A DNA stretch of 14,751 nt from Bacillota bacterium (GTDB lineage Bacteria > Bacillota > UBA4882 > UBA10575). Below are positions 1-6,890 of this stretch, piece by piece. Location of the stretch: contig JAAZDX010000147.1 in NCBI GenBank assembly GCA_012512605.1, positions 1 to 14,751 on the forward strand, in the 5' to 3' direction. Made by a program: the position numbers and the translations under genes. The notes beneath the pieces were generated by a model, which was given only the letters and a program-made list of their open reading frames with translations, had not been told where the DNA came from and ran no database searches. Each line of letters opens with the position of its first letter. Position 1 is the stretch's first letter.

Positions 1-1455
1 ATCCGCATGCCGGGGATGGACGGTATCGAGTTGAGCAAGATCCTGAAGAAGAAAAAGCCCAAGTTGAAAACGGTCATTCTTACTAATTATGATGATTTTT
101 CTTACACCCAAGAGGCACTGAAATTAGGGGCCGATGAATATCTGCTCAAGTCGACCTTGGACAACCACACCTTATTGCCGATTTTGGAGAGGCTATGGAG
201 CAAAGTGCAACAAGAGTCGGTAGAGAACCAAAAGTTACAAAAGTTAGAGAAGCAAGCCTTACTTGGATTCTCATTACTAAAAAAACATTTCGTGGAGTGC
301 CTAATTGGCGATGAATTAGAAGAGCAAGTGTATCAAGACTTTCTGCAGGACTTAGGGCTGGATTGGCAAGACAACAATTGGCAGCTCATCTTCTTAAAAG
401 GCGAAAATCAAACTGTGATCGCCCCCCGATCCGAACTTCGGCCCTTAAACTTGATTGAAGATATCGCCGATCAAGTTGGCGCTTTAGTTGCCGAAGGCTC
501 AATCCCCGGCGAGTGGATCCTTATCTGTAGTTTTCCCTGGCGCGAAGCTGGTTATTATCAAAGAAAGATCATTCCGTCTAACATCCGTCAGATCCAAGCC
601 TGTCTTCGCCAATATTTACAGATTAAAACCACCGCGGTATTCAGCCCAGTCCTCACCAGTTATAAGCAGTTGCCTGCAGAATACGGAAAGGCCCGGGAGT
701 ATATGCTGTATCGCTTCTTTTGGCCAGAAAAGAAGATGATCTTTCCCGAAGATATTCCCGGAGAGAACCAAGAGTATTGTTTGCTGGACAGTAACGACCC
801 CCATTTATCCGTTTTAATCAGAATGGGTAATCGAGAACAAATCACGAAGGTGCTGAAAGGCCTTTTTAATAAAGTAACAGAAAGAACTTCCCCTTTTCTC
901 TTGCGCCAGTTCTGTCAGGAGCTTTATGGTGAAATAGCGCGTTGGTGTCGGGAAGCCGGGATCCCATTGTCAGAGATTCTTGAGGGAGATGAGCAATATT
1001 CATCTCATCTCGAGAACTTCCAGTCTATTTCGGCGATTAAAGATTGGTTTGTTGCGAAGTTCGATAAATTAGTTTCGATTATTAAGAGCGCCGGCCTTAT
1101 AAATTATTCGGCACCAATTCGTGAAGCGCTCATCTACATCAAGGAAAATTACCACAATAAGGAATTGAACCTTTCCTTAGTGGCCAGCCAGGTCGGATTA
1201 AGCAAAAACCATTTTTGCACGTGTTTTAAGGAAGAGACCGGAAACAACTTTGTGGATTATTTGCATAAAACCAGGTGTGAACAAGCCCGTGAGATGCTGG
1301 TCCATTCGGAGTTGCTGATCTCCGAGATCGCGGAGGACGTTGGGTATATAGATCCAAAATACTTCACAAAAATATTCCAACGACAAACCGGTTATTCGCC
1401 AACAAGATATCGTAAATTATTTCAAAAAGGTGGGCACCGACATGAGATGGTCTAA
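1..1455 (+). CDS. YesN-type response regulator, receiver + AraC HTH (5' partial)
   Basis: DNA-binding response regulator of a two-component system, of the YesN type that usually controls a neighbouring sugar ABC transporter. The window opens inside the receiver domain: the first codons read IRMPGMDGIE. In this family the phosphorylated Asp is the residue just before IRMP, so it lies one codon outside the window. Later receiver landmarks are present: the ILTNYDD switch segment and the conserved Lys in DEYLLKS. Visible residues from about 75 to 370 are the poorly conserved linker typical of YesN. The last ~105 residues are a double helix-turn-helix AraC domain (LSLVASQVGLSKNHF, then EIAEDVGYIDPKYFTKIF). 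484 residues are visible, close to the usual ~500-540. The end overlaps the start of the solute-binding lipoprotein gene, so the two are translationally coupled. The partner histidine kinase is presumably just upstream. Family assignment is firm; the signal is unknown. Confidence 0.93.
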   Translation: MRMPGMDGIELSKILKKKKPKLKTVILTNYDDFSYTQEALKLGADEYLLKSTLDNHTLLPILERLWSKVQQESVENQKLQKLEKQALLGFSLLKKHFVECLIGDELEEQVYQDFLQDLGLDWQDNNWQLIFLKGENQTVIAPRSELRPLNLIEDIADQVGALVAEGSIPGEWILICSFPWREAGYYQRKIIPSNIRQIQACLRQYLQIKTTAVFSPVLTSYKQLPAEYGKAREYMLYRFFWPEKKMIFPEDIPGENQEYCLLDSNDPHLSVLIRMGNREQITKVLKGLFNKVTERTSPFLLRQFCQELYGEIARWCREAGIPLSEILEGDEQYSSHLENFQSISAIKDWFVAKFDKLVSIIKSAGLINYSAPIREALIYIKENYHNKELNLSLVASQVGLSKNHFCTCFKEETGNNFVDYLHKTRCEQAREMLVHSELLISEIAEDVGYIDPKYFTKIFQRQTGYSPTRYRKLFQKGGHRHEMV

Positions 1456-2061
1456 GTTTACCATTTTTCTCTGCGGGTTGCTGCTTTTTACCGGCTGTTT
1501 TAGTTCGCAAAACCATGATCCGCACGCCGAAAGATTTGAGACCGTACATCTTTTAGGTACGGTGGGGGTCCATGAAATGATTGTGGAGTCAATCGAAGAC
1601 AAGTTGGCTGACGCCGGGATTAAGGTTGAAAAAAACTTCTTTTATTGGGATACCTATATGGCCAAAGCCCGGCAAGCCATCTTGAATGAAACCGGCGAGT
1701 ATGATGTAATTATGGGCCCCAATTCTGTCCTGTCAAGGTTTATGCGCAGCGGGAAGCTGATTGCCCTCAACGATCTGGCCGCGCAGGTCGGCCTTGCCCC
1801 CGATGACCTCTACCCGCAAATCCTGAACAGTATCATCTTCCAAGACAAGTGGTATTCTCTGCCCTATCTCACCGATGTTTTAGTCTATATTTACCGGCCA
1901 GATTTGTTTGCCCTGATGGGAATTGTTCCTCCCCAAAACATCGCCCAGATGTATGAGACGGCTCGGCTCTTTGTGAATATGAACTGGCAATTTCCGGCCA
2001 ATATTCGGCGAAAGAAGCAGTAGAATTAATCAAAGACCAGGTCGGACCATTTCTTCGCTAA
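1442..2061 (+). pseudogene. Sugar ABC transporter solute-binding lipoprotein, internally deleted
   Basis: Remnant of an extracellular carbohydrate-binding lipoprotein. The ATG at 1442 is preferred over an in-frame GTG at 1430 because an AAAGGTGGG ribosome binding site sits before it. The N-terminus is a lipoprotein signal: Lys5, a hydrophobic core, then LLLFTGC with the lipid-anchored Cys at 19. The first ~180 residues look like the N-lobe of family 1 binding proteins (YDVIMGPNSVLSRFMRSGKLIALNDL, written here as one gene segment near 1700-1765). That reading frame stops at 2021-2023, giving about 193 residues against the usual 400-450. Frame 1 at about 1978-2061 reads YELAISGQYSAKEAVELI, then KDQVGPFLR and stop, which is a typical C-terminal end for such proteins. 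The middle ~200 residues are therefore missing, with a frame change at a junction near 1960-1990. A truncated but expressed N-lobe is possible but unlikely to bind sugar. Confidence 0.8.
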
Positions 2062-2073
2062 AGGATATTAGAG

Positions 2074-2120
2074 AAAAGGACGGGAAGCAGGAGCAATTTA
2101 TTAAGGCTTCCCGTCCTTTT
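2074..2120 (+). terminator. Intercistronic stem-loop after the binding-protein remnant
   Basis: A perfect 15-bp inverted repeat, AAAAGGACGGGAAGC (2074-2088) and its complement (2106-2120), encloses a 17-base loop. The right arm ends in only four T, so this is a weak or partial terminator. In sugar ABC operons a hairpin at this place commonly protects the abundant binding-protein transcript and lets only some transcription reach the permeases. It lies directly before the permease ribosome binding site. Confidence 0.65.
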
Positions 2121-2140
2121 AGAAAGGTGAGGGGAACACG

Positions 2141-3070
2141 ATGGAAAAAACAGTAATGCCGATCGCATCGATGTTTGAACGAAAAAATACACGAAAAAAC
2201 CGGTGGCGGCAGTGGATAACGGGCTATTTAATGATTTTCCCTAACTTTTTAGGCTTTTTCATCTTTATGTTGGCGCCAATCATCGCCACGGCAGTATTGG
2301 GTTTTACCGAATGGGATCTGGTCAATGTCCCTAAGTGGGTCGGTTTGGGTAACTATAAAAACCTGTTTGGGGACCGTATTTTCTGGCTTTCATTTCGGAA
2401 GACCATCTGGTTTACCCTGCTCAATGTGCCGATTCAGAGTTTTCTTGCTCTTTTAATTGCTGTTTTACTAAACAGGAAACTAAAGGCTTTAAACCTATTT
2501 CGTACTTTGTTCATTATTCCCTGGATTTGTATGTCGGTGGCGGTGGGCCTAACCTGGACATGGCTTTTTAATACTCAATTTGGGTATATAAATCATGTGT
2601 TGACATCCCTGGGGTTTGCAAGGGTTGGTTGGCTGACCTCAGATAAATTAGCATTGTATGCCGTTATTTTCGTAAACATCTGGCAGTATTTAGGCTGGCA
2701 CATCATCCTTCTCCTGGCGGGTTTGCAGATTGTGCCACATGAGTTATATGAAGCCGCCACCGTTGATGGCGCAAATAACTGGGTGCAATTTTGGAAGATT
2801 ACAATTCCGATGATTAGTCCAATCTTCTTCTATGATTTAGTGGTGAACATGATCATGACGCTGCAGATCTTAGATCTTCCCTTCGCCATGACGAACGGCG
2901 GACCGGGCAATGCGACCCGCGTCTTTAATCTGTATTTATACCAAAAAGGGTTCTCTTTTCTGCAAATGGGAGAAGCCTGTTCAATGGGGGTTGTCCTCTT
3001 TATCTTAATTATGGTTGCTACTTTTCTTGTTTTTAAGTTTATTGGTAGTCGCGTCAACTATGAGATTTAA
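2141..3070 (+). CDS. Carbohydrate ABC transporter permease (MalF/UgpA type)
   Basis: Inner-membrane permease subunit of a sugar ABC importer. 309 residues, normal for the family. A basic N-terminus (residues 14-25) precedes about six hydrophobic segments. The cytoplasmic EAA loop, which docks on the ATPase, starts at residue 204 (EAATVDGANNWVQFWKITIP), followed by the family-typical region LDLPFAMTNGGPGNATRVFN near residues 243-262. The ATG at 2141 has a GGTGAGG ribosome binding site about 8 bases upstream. It is the first half of a permease pair; the second follows after 50 bases. No ATPase gene is present, which in Gram-positives usually means that a shared MsmX/MsmK-type ATPase is used. 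The substrate cannot be read from the sequence; YesN-linked systems often take plant or host oligosaccharides. Confidence 0.93.
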   Translation: MEKTVMPIASMFERKNTRKNRWRQWITGYLMIFPNFLGFFIFMLAPIIATAVLGFTEWDLVNVPKWVGLGNYKNLFGDRIFWLSFRKTIWFTLLNVPIQSFLALLIAVLLNRKLKALNLFRTLFIIPWICMSVAVGLTWTWLFNTQFGYINHVLTSLGFARVGWLTSDKLALYAVIFVNIWQYLGWHIILLLAGLQIVPHELYEAATVDGANNWVQFWKITIPMISPIFFYDLVVNMIMTLQILDLPFAMTNGGPGNATRVFNLYLYQKGFSFLQMGEACSMGVVLFILIMVATFLVFKFIGSRVNYEI

Positions 3071-3120
3071 TCGCCACTTGCCCGGGTTTATTTAGATCTT
3101 TATTAAGGAGAGAGCACGTT

Positions 3121-3948
3121 ATGAAAAAACATTTTTCGTACAAAAGACTTCTCTTATATCTCTTGATCATCAGTATACTGTTTTTATATCTGTTCCCCCT
3201 CTTTTGGAAGATTTCCACCTCGTTAAAAGAAAGCGACGAGGTCTTTTCCGGTTATAACCTAATTCCCAGGAAAGTAACATGGGAAAACTACAAGATTGCC
3301 TGGGCGAAATTTAACGTTAAAATATACTTGAAAAACACAATTCTTGTTTCAAGCCTGATCATGCTGGGCACACTCATCTGCTGTTCAATGGCGGGATTTG
3401 CTTTTGGACAATTACAATTTCCAGGGCGGGATATCTTGTTTTTCCTTTACTTAGGAACGATGATGGTCCCCGGGGCGGTGATTTTAATTCCGTCCTATTA
3501 TATTATTTTAAGGTTGAATATGGCTAACACCTTTGCCGGGTTGATCCTACCCTTCTTCTTCGGTAGTGCCTTCGGCACTTTTCTCCTCCGTCAGTTTTAT
3601 ATGACACTGCCGAAGGATCTATTTGAAGCGGCGACCATCGATGGGGCCGGTTACTTCCAAATCTGGTTGAAGGTCATGTTACCCCTCAGTAAACCGGCGG
3701 TCGCTACTTTAGGCGTAATGACGCTGGTCCAACATTGGAACAACCTGCTCTGGCCCTTAGTAATTACACAAAGCCCCAATCTTAAGGTGTTGGCGGTTGG
3801 GCTCTCTGATTTTCGTCTATTCCGGAACATTCAATGGAATTCATTGATGGCGGCAGTAATCATTGCGATTCTACCCATGTTGGTCATCCTCTTTATTGCT
3901 CAGAAATACTTTGTTCGAGGCATTCAGTTTTCCGGGATCAATCGATAA
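3121..3948 (+). CDS. Carbohydrate ABC transporter permease (MalG/UgpE type)
   Basis: Second membrane permease of the sugar importer, 275 residues as usual for this family. An N-terminal membrane segment at about residues 10-30 ends in LFPLFWKISTSLK, a hallmark of MalG-type subunits, and about five more hydrophobic stretches follow. The EAA loop begins at residue 169 (EAATIDGAGYFQIWLKVMLP). The C-terminus FVRGIQFSGINR resembles the typical VRGLTAGAVK-like ending. The start has a clear AAGGAGAGAG ribosome binding site. The stop codon (3946-3948) directly abuts the stop of the convergent araC-type gene with no base between them, so no terminator separates the two transcripts. It forms the translocation channel with the upstream permease. 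Confidence 0.93.
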   Translation: MKKHFSYKRLLLYLLIISILFLYLFPLFWKISTSLKESDEVFSGYNLIPRKVTWENYKIAWAKFNVKIYLKNTILVSSLIMLGTLICCSMAGFAFGQLQFPGRDILFFLYLGTMMVPGAVILIPSYYIILRLNMANTFAGLILPFFFGSAFGTFLLRQFYMTLPKDLFEAATIDGAGYFQIWLKVMLPLSKPAVATLGVMTLVQHWNNLLWPLVITQSPNLKVLAVGLSDFRLFRNIQWNSLMAAVIIAILPMLVILFIAQKYFVRGIQFSGINR

Positions 3949-4845
3949 TCATCCTTTTTCCTTAGAGGTAAGAACATGGTTTTGCCTGTACTGACTAGGA
4001 GATAACCCCTTCACTTTTTTAAAGATTTTCGAGAAAGCAAGCGGGTCATTATAACCGACCGATCGCGCCACATCGCCGATGGAGAGCAAAGGGTTCCGGA
4101 GGAAATCACATGCCCTTTCCACCCGGAATTGGATGAGGTATTCTTGCGGTCCCATCTTAAGTCTTTCCTTAAAGAGACAGGTAAGATAACTCCGGCTTAA
4201 ACCAAGACTGGCGGCGATCATCTTCACATTGATGGGGCGCGAATAATTGGTTTTTATAAATTCGAGGGCTTTGCGAATGTAGACATCCTGTAGATCGCCG
4301 CTTGTGTGCGCATTCCGGTGGTGTCCCCCGTTTTCAATAATTTCGGCGATGGTAATGTATAATAAACCCTGCAAATGCAGGGTTTTACCATAGTTGTACC
4401 TTGTATTGTAATATTCTTCAGCAGTCTGCACCAGAGTTAAAAGGTGATGATCAAGCTTGTTTCCAGGCCGTTTCGTTAGAATCGGATTTTCCTGGGAAAA
4501 GCCAGCCGTTTCAAGGTAGGTTTCAACTTTAAGACCATTAAAGCCGACCCAGACATAATGCCAGGGGTCGATCTGGTCCGCTTCATAGTAAGTAATGATC
4601 CCCGGATAAATCAGAAACCCCTGCCCTTGCCGGAGCACATAGTGTTGGTTATTAACAAAAAAGGACCCCTTGCCGTTCAAAATATAATGGAAGAGATAAT
4701 GATCACGAACCGCCGGGCCATAAGCATGCCCCGGTTTACAGTCCTCGATCCCACAATGGTAGACATTGAGATCGGTGGTAAACTGTTCATTGGTAAAAAA
4801 GAAATCAAGCATTTTATCACCAACCCAGATTCGCTTTTCCACCAT
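3949..4845 (-). CDS. AraC-family transcriptional regulator, cupin sensor domain
   Basis: One-component regulator, 298 residues. Residues about 20-150 form a cupin-type AraC ligand-binding arm (DHYLFHYILNGKGSFFVN, then GQGFLIYPG and DPWHYVWVGFNG). Residues about 188-290 form the double helix-turn-helix AraC domain (VKMIAASLGLSRSYLTCLF, then IGDVARSVGYNDPLAFSKIF). This architecture is common in regulators of sugar and glycoside uptake (MsmR/RafR-like), so it probably controls the convergent transporter or a linked glycosidase gene. The drawn start (4845) has a weak ribosome site. An in-frame ATG at 4812 has GGTGAT three bases ahead, which fits the 3' end of 16S rRNA well and may be the real start (287 residues, MLDFFFTNE). 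A TATAAT box lies upstream on this strand. The ligand is not identifiable. Confidence 0.92.
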   Translation of the reverse strand: MVEKRIWVGDKMLDFFFTNEQFTTDLNVYHCGIEDCKPGHAYGPAVRDHYLFHYILNGKGSFFVNNQHYVLRQGQGFLIYPGIITYYEADQIDPWHYVWVGFNGLKVETYLETAGFSQENPILTKRPGNKLDHHLLTLVQTAEEYYNTRYNYGKTLHLQGLLYITIAEIIENGGHHRNAHTSGDLQDVYIRKALEFIKTNYSRPINVKMIAASLGLSRSYLTCLFKERLKMGPQEYLIQFRVERACDFLRNPLLSIGDVARSVGYNDPLAFSKIFKKVKGLSPSQYRQNHVLTSKEKG

Positions 4846-4896
4846 AGTTAAGAATACCCTATATCACCAAATTATCGATGATTATTACTGTTTTTT

Positions 4897-4925
4897 ATTA
4901 TATCATTCTCGTCAGGAACGTTAAA
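4897..4925 (-). promoter_or_regulatory. Candidate promoter of the araC-type gene
   Basis: On the minus strand a perfect TATAAT (4902-4897) lies 17 bases after TTTAAC (4925-4920), a weak -35 match. It is 50-80 bases ahead of the regulator start, and an AT-rich partial palindrome around ATCGAT (4871-4882) lies between them. The -10 is convincing; the -35 is poor, as expected for a regulated promoter. Confidence 0.5.
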
Positions 4926-4955
4926 GACCTTTCAGCCAAAACCACGCCATTCAGC

Positions 4956-5025
4956 GGGTGATCTTCCAGTCTGGACCCGGGCTTATCCTTTGGTCTTTCG
5001 ACGATGGTTCGGACGGTGATCACCC
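4956..5025. repeat. Inverted repeat GGGTGATC...GATCACCC between divergent promoters
   Basis: GGGTGATC (4956-4963) and its exact complement GATCACCC (5018-5025) are separated by 54 bases with further small pairings such as CCAG/CTGG (4967-4974). The right arm ends one base before the -35 of the ecf promoter. It could be a paired operator or a structured RNA on the araC side. It matches no motif I know. Confidence 0.4.
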
Positions 5026-5054
5026 TTGCTTTTTACCCAATCATGTCGTATAAT
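5026..5054 (+). promoter_or_regulatory. Sigma-A-type promoter of the ecf operon
   Basis: TTGCTT (5026-5031), a 17-base spacer and a perfect TATAAT (5049-5054). Transcription would start near 5061, giving a leader of about 160 bases before the TTG start of ecfA1. The -35 keeps only the TTG of the consensus. Confidence 0.6.
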
Positions 5055-5060
5055 TTATCA

Positions 5061-5143
5061 TGATCCATTCCAAGACGGAATGTTTGCTTTCCGAAGAAAG
5101 CGCTTGCTGCTTAACCACTAACCAATAATTTTTCGAATTGATT
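5061..5143 (+). promoter_or_regulatory. Structured 5' leader of the ecf operon (unclassified aptamer candidate)
   Basis: The stretch from the predicted transcription start to the terminator holds two perfect 6-bp hairpins: CATTCC/GGAATG with a 5-base loop (5066-5082) and GCTTTC/GAAAGC with loop CGAA (5086-5101). A pyrimidine/adenine-rich single-stranded tract follows. A terminator comes straight after. I do not recognise the core of a TPP, FMN, cobalamin, THF, preQ1, lysine or T-box element, so whether this is a ligand-binding riboswitch is inference from layout. Confidence 0.4.
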
Positions 5144-5199
5144 ACCGCGAAGGTGATTTAGACTTCCTGTCGGAAGTATCGCCTTTGCGGTTTTTATTT
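5144..5199 (+). terminator. Intrinsic terminator/attenuator before ecfA1
   Basis: Long hairpin: ACCGCGAAGGTGAT (5144-5157) pairs with ATCGCCTTTGCGGT (5178-5191) through 14 pairs including two G-U. It is capped by a second stem ACTTCC/GGAAGT with loop TGTC (5162-5177) and followed by TTTTTATTT. No gene ends shortly upstream on this strand and the ecf promoter lies before it, so it most likely acts as an attenuator of the operon. Confidence 0.75.
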
Positions 5200-5220
5200 G
5201 GGCTGAGGAGGAGAAGGGCG

Positions 5221-6054
5221 TTGCTTATTGAGGGAAAGAAGATCTGTTTCGCATATGACTTTGGTGGTTCTTCCTTTGCCCTCCAAGATGTAGACATTGA
5301 CATTGCGCAGGGCGAGTTCGTCGCCATCTTGGGTTGTAACGGCTCGGGCAAATCCACGCTGGTTAAACACTTAAACGCCCTGCTCCAACTGCAACAGGGG
5401 GAGCTGAGGGTGGCACAGATTGATCTCCGGAACGAGCAGGAGATCTGGCTTTTGCGCCGCCTCTGCGGTATGGTCTTTCAAAATCCCGATAATCAGTTTG
5501 TCTCCCCGGTGGTGGAGGAAGACATCGCTTTCGGCCTGGAAAACTACGAAGTACCCCGCGAGGAGATTCCGGCTCGGGTCCAGGCCGCCTTGGCGCTGGT
5601 GGAGATGGACGGCTATGAGAAACGGGCCCCGAATACGCTTTCCGGTGGCCAAAAACAGCGCGTGGCTTTGGCCGGTGTGATGGCGTTGGAACCGGAGATC
5701 ATCATTTTTGATGAAGCCACCGCCATGCTGGACCCCGATGGGCGGCAGGAAGTGGTCGCGATCATGCACAAGCTGCACCGCGCCGGGAAAACGATCATCG
5801 CCATCACCCATTATGTGGAGGAAGCGGTCGCCGCCGACAAAATCATCTTGATGCATCAAGGCCAGGTTTTGGCCTGCGGCCGTCCGCAAGCGATCCTGAC
5901 CAACCTGGACCTGATGCATGCGGCGGAGCTGGTTCCACCGCTGCCGGTGCGTCTCTACTATGACCTGCGGCGGGCGGGGGTCGATCTGAAAAAATGTCCG
6001 TTAACGGAAGAGGAGCTTGTTGAAGCAATATGTCAATTAAGATCGAAAACCTAA
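5221..6054 (+). CDS. ecfA1: ECF transporter ATPase subunit EcfA1
   Basis: Energy-coupling ATPase of a group II ECF vitamin/micronutrient importer; it forms an ATPase heterodimer with EcfA2 on the cytoplasmic side. The TTG at 5221 is chosen because GAGGAGGAG lies 7 bases ahead and the protein then begins MLIEGKKICFAY at the normal family start, giving 277 residues. An upstream in-frame start at 5185 overlaps the terminator and adds only basic residues. Motifs: Walker A G38-CNGSGKST-46, Q-loop FQNPDNQFV, signature LSGGQKQR from residue 140, Walker B FDEATAMLDP with Asp164/Glu165, switch His197. The DEAT(S/A)MLDP form is characteristic of EcfA1 rather than EcfA2. Its 3' end overlaps ecfA2 by 25 bases, so the two are coupled. 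Confidence 0.94.
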   Translation: MLIEGKKICFAYDFGGSSFALQDVDIDIAQGEFVAILGCNGSGKSTLVKHLNALLQLQQGELRVAQIDLRNEQEIWLLRRLCGMVFQNPDNQFVSPVVEEDIAFGLENYEVPREEIPARVQAALALVEMDGYEKRAPNTLSGGQKQRVALAGVMALEPEIIIFDEATAMLDPDGRQEVVAIMHKLHRAGKTIIAITHYVEEAVAADKIILMHQGQVLACGRPQAILTNLDLMHAAELVPPLPVRLYYDLRRAGVDLKKCPLTEEELVEAICQLRSKT

Positions 6055-6890
6055 GCTATTCATACCGGCTACCTTCCGGGGAGAAAGTTGATGCCCTCAG
6101 AGGGGTATCTTGCGATATCGCCGCCGGCAGCTTTGTCGGGATCATGGGACCTACCGGCAGTGGCAAAACCACCCTGATTCAGCTGTTGGCCGGTCTGCGT
6201 GCGCCGACCAGCGGGCGGATCTATTTAAATGGGGAGGACATCAACGCCAAAGGCTATGACAAGAGCAGCTTAAGGCAGGTGGTGGGTGTGGTGTTTCAAG
6301 TTCCGGAGTACCAGCTCTTTGCCACGACAGTGGAGAAAGATGTCGCCTTTGGTTTGAAATATAGCGGGTTGAGTCCACGGGAGGTAACGGCCCGCGTCCA
6401 GTGGGCCCTTGAGACTATGGGCTTTGACTTTGCAAAGATTCGTCACCAATCGCCCCTTGCCTTATCGGGCGGGGAAAAAAGGCGGGTGGCGATCGCCGGT
6501 GTGATCGTGACCAAGCCGCAAATCCTGATCTTTGATGAACCCATCGCCGGGCTTGACCCGTACGGCCGTGAAAGCTTTTTACAGTTTGCGACGGAAATGA
6601 ACCAAGCTGGGACCACCATTATTATGGTCTCCCATAACATGGAGGCCCTGGCGGAGTATACCAAGCAACTGCTGGTGCTCGCGCAGGGACGGCTGATTGA
6701 TTACGGGCCGACCCGCGAGGTCTTCGTTACCTTGAACCAAAGGAGGAAAGCGGTCTTTGGCCAGAGCAAAGCGCAAAGAATCGCCGCCATGCTCGCCGAG
6801 AGAAAACCGGATCTTTCTTCGACGGTCGTCACCTATGCCGATTTGCTCTCCGCCTTAAAGCAAGAACTGGGCGGAGGTGACCTAGGATGA
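6030..6890 (+). CDS. ecfA2: ECF transporter ATPase subunit EcfA2
   Basis: Partner ATPase of EcfA1 in the ECF energy-coupling module; 286 residues, as expected. Motifs: Walker A G40-PTGSGKTT-48, Q-loop FQVPEYQLFATTVEKDVAFG (typical EcfA2 wording), signature LSGGEKRR from residue 145, Walker B FDEPIAGLDP with Asp169/Glu170, switch His202 in SHNMEALAEY. Start at ATG 6030 lies inside ecfA1, with AGAGGAG about 14 bases upstream, so translation probably depends on ribosomes finishing ecfA1. Its stop overlaps the ecfT start in an ATGA junction. EcfA1-EcfA2-EcfT order matches the conserved Bacillota arrangement, but here the module is linked to its own S component rather than to ribosomal protein genes. 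Confidence 0.94.
   Translation: MSIKIENLSYSYRLPSGEKVDALRGVSCDIAAGSFVGIMGPTGSGKTTLIQLLAGLRAPTSGRIYLNGEDINAKGYDKSSLRQVVGVVFQVPEYQLFATTVEKDVAFGLKYSGLSPREVTARVQWALETMGFDFAKIRHQSPLALSGGEKRRVAIAGVIVTKPQILIFDEPIAGLDPYGRESFLQFATEMNQAGTTIIMVSHNMEALAEYTKQLLVLAQGRLIDYGPTREVFVTLNQRRKAVFGQSKAQRIAAMLAERKPDLSSTVVTYADLLSALKQELGGGDLG

Noticed and set aside
4558..4851. Plus-strand open frame of 97 codons opposite the araC-type gene
   Set aside because: Lies wholly in the antisense of a well-supported cupin domain, with no ribosome site and no family-like sequence.
3941..4879. 9-bp inverted repeat ATCGATAAT/ATTATCGAT flanking the araC-type gene
   Set aside because: Short, AT-rich and built around the ATCGAT palindrome; no target duplication or transposase, so chance is the simpler explanation.
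5138..5150. ACCGCG near the ecf leader terminator as a T-box
   Set aside because: The TGGNACCGCG core is incomplete, and no specifier loop or AG box is seen upstream; ECF genes of this kind are seldom T-box controlled.
5371..5919. Minus-strand open frame of 182 codons across ecfA1
   Set aside because: His/Gly-rich shadow of a conserved ATPase gene; no ribosome site or promoter.
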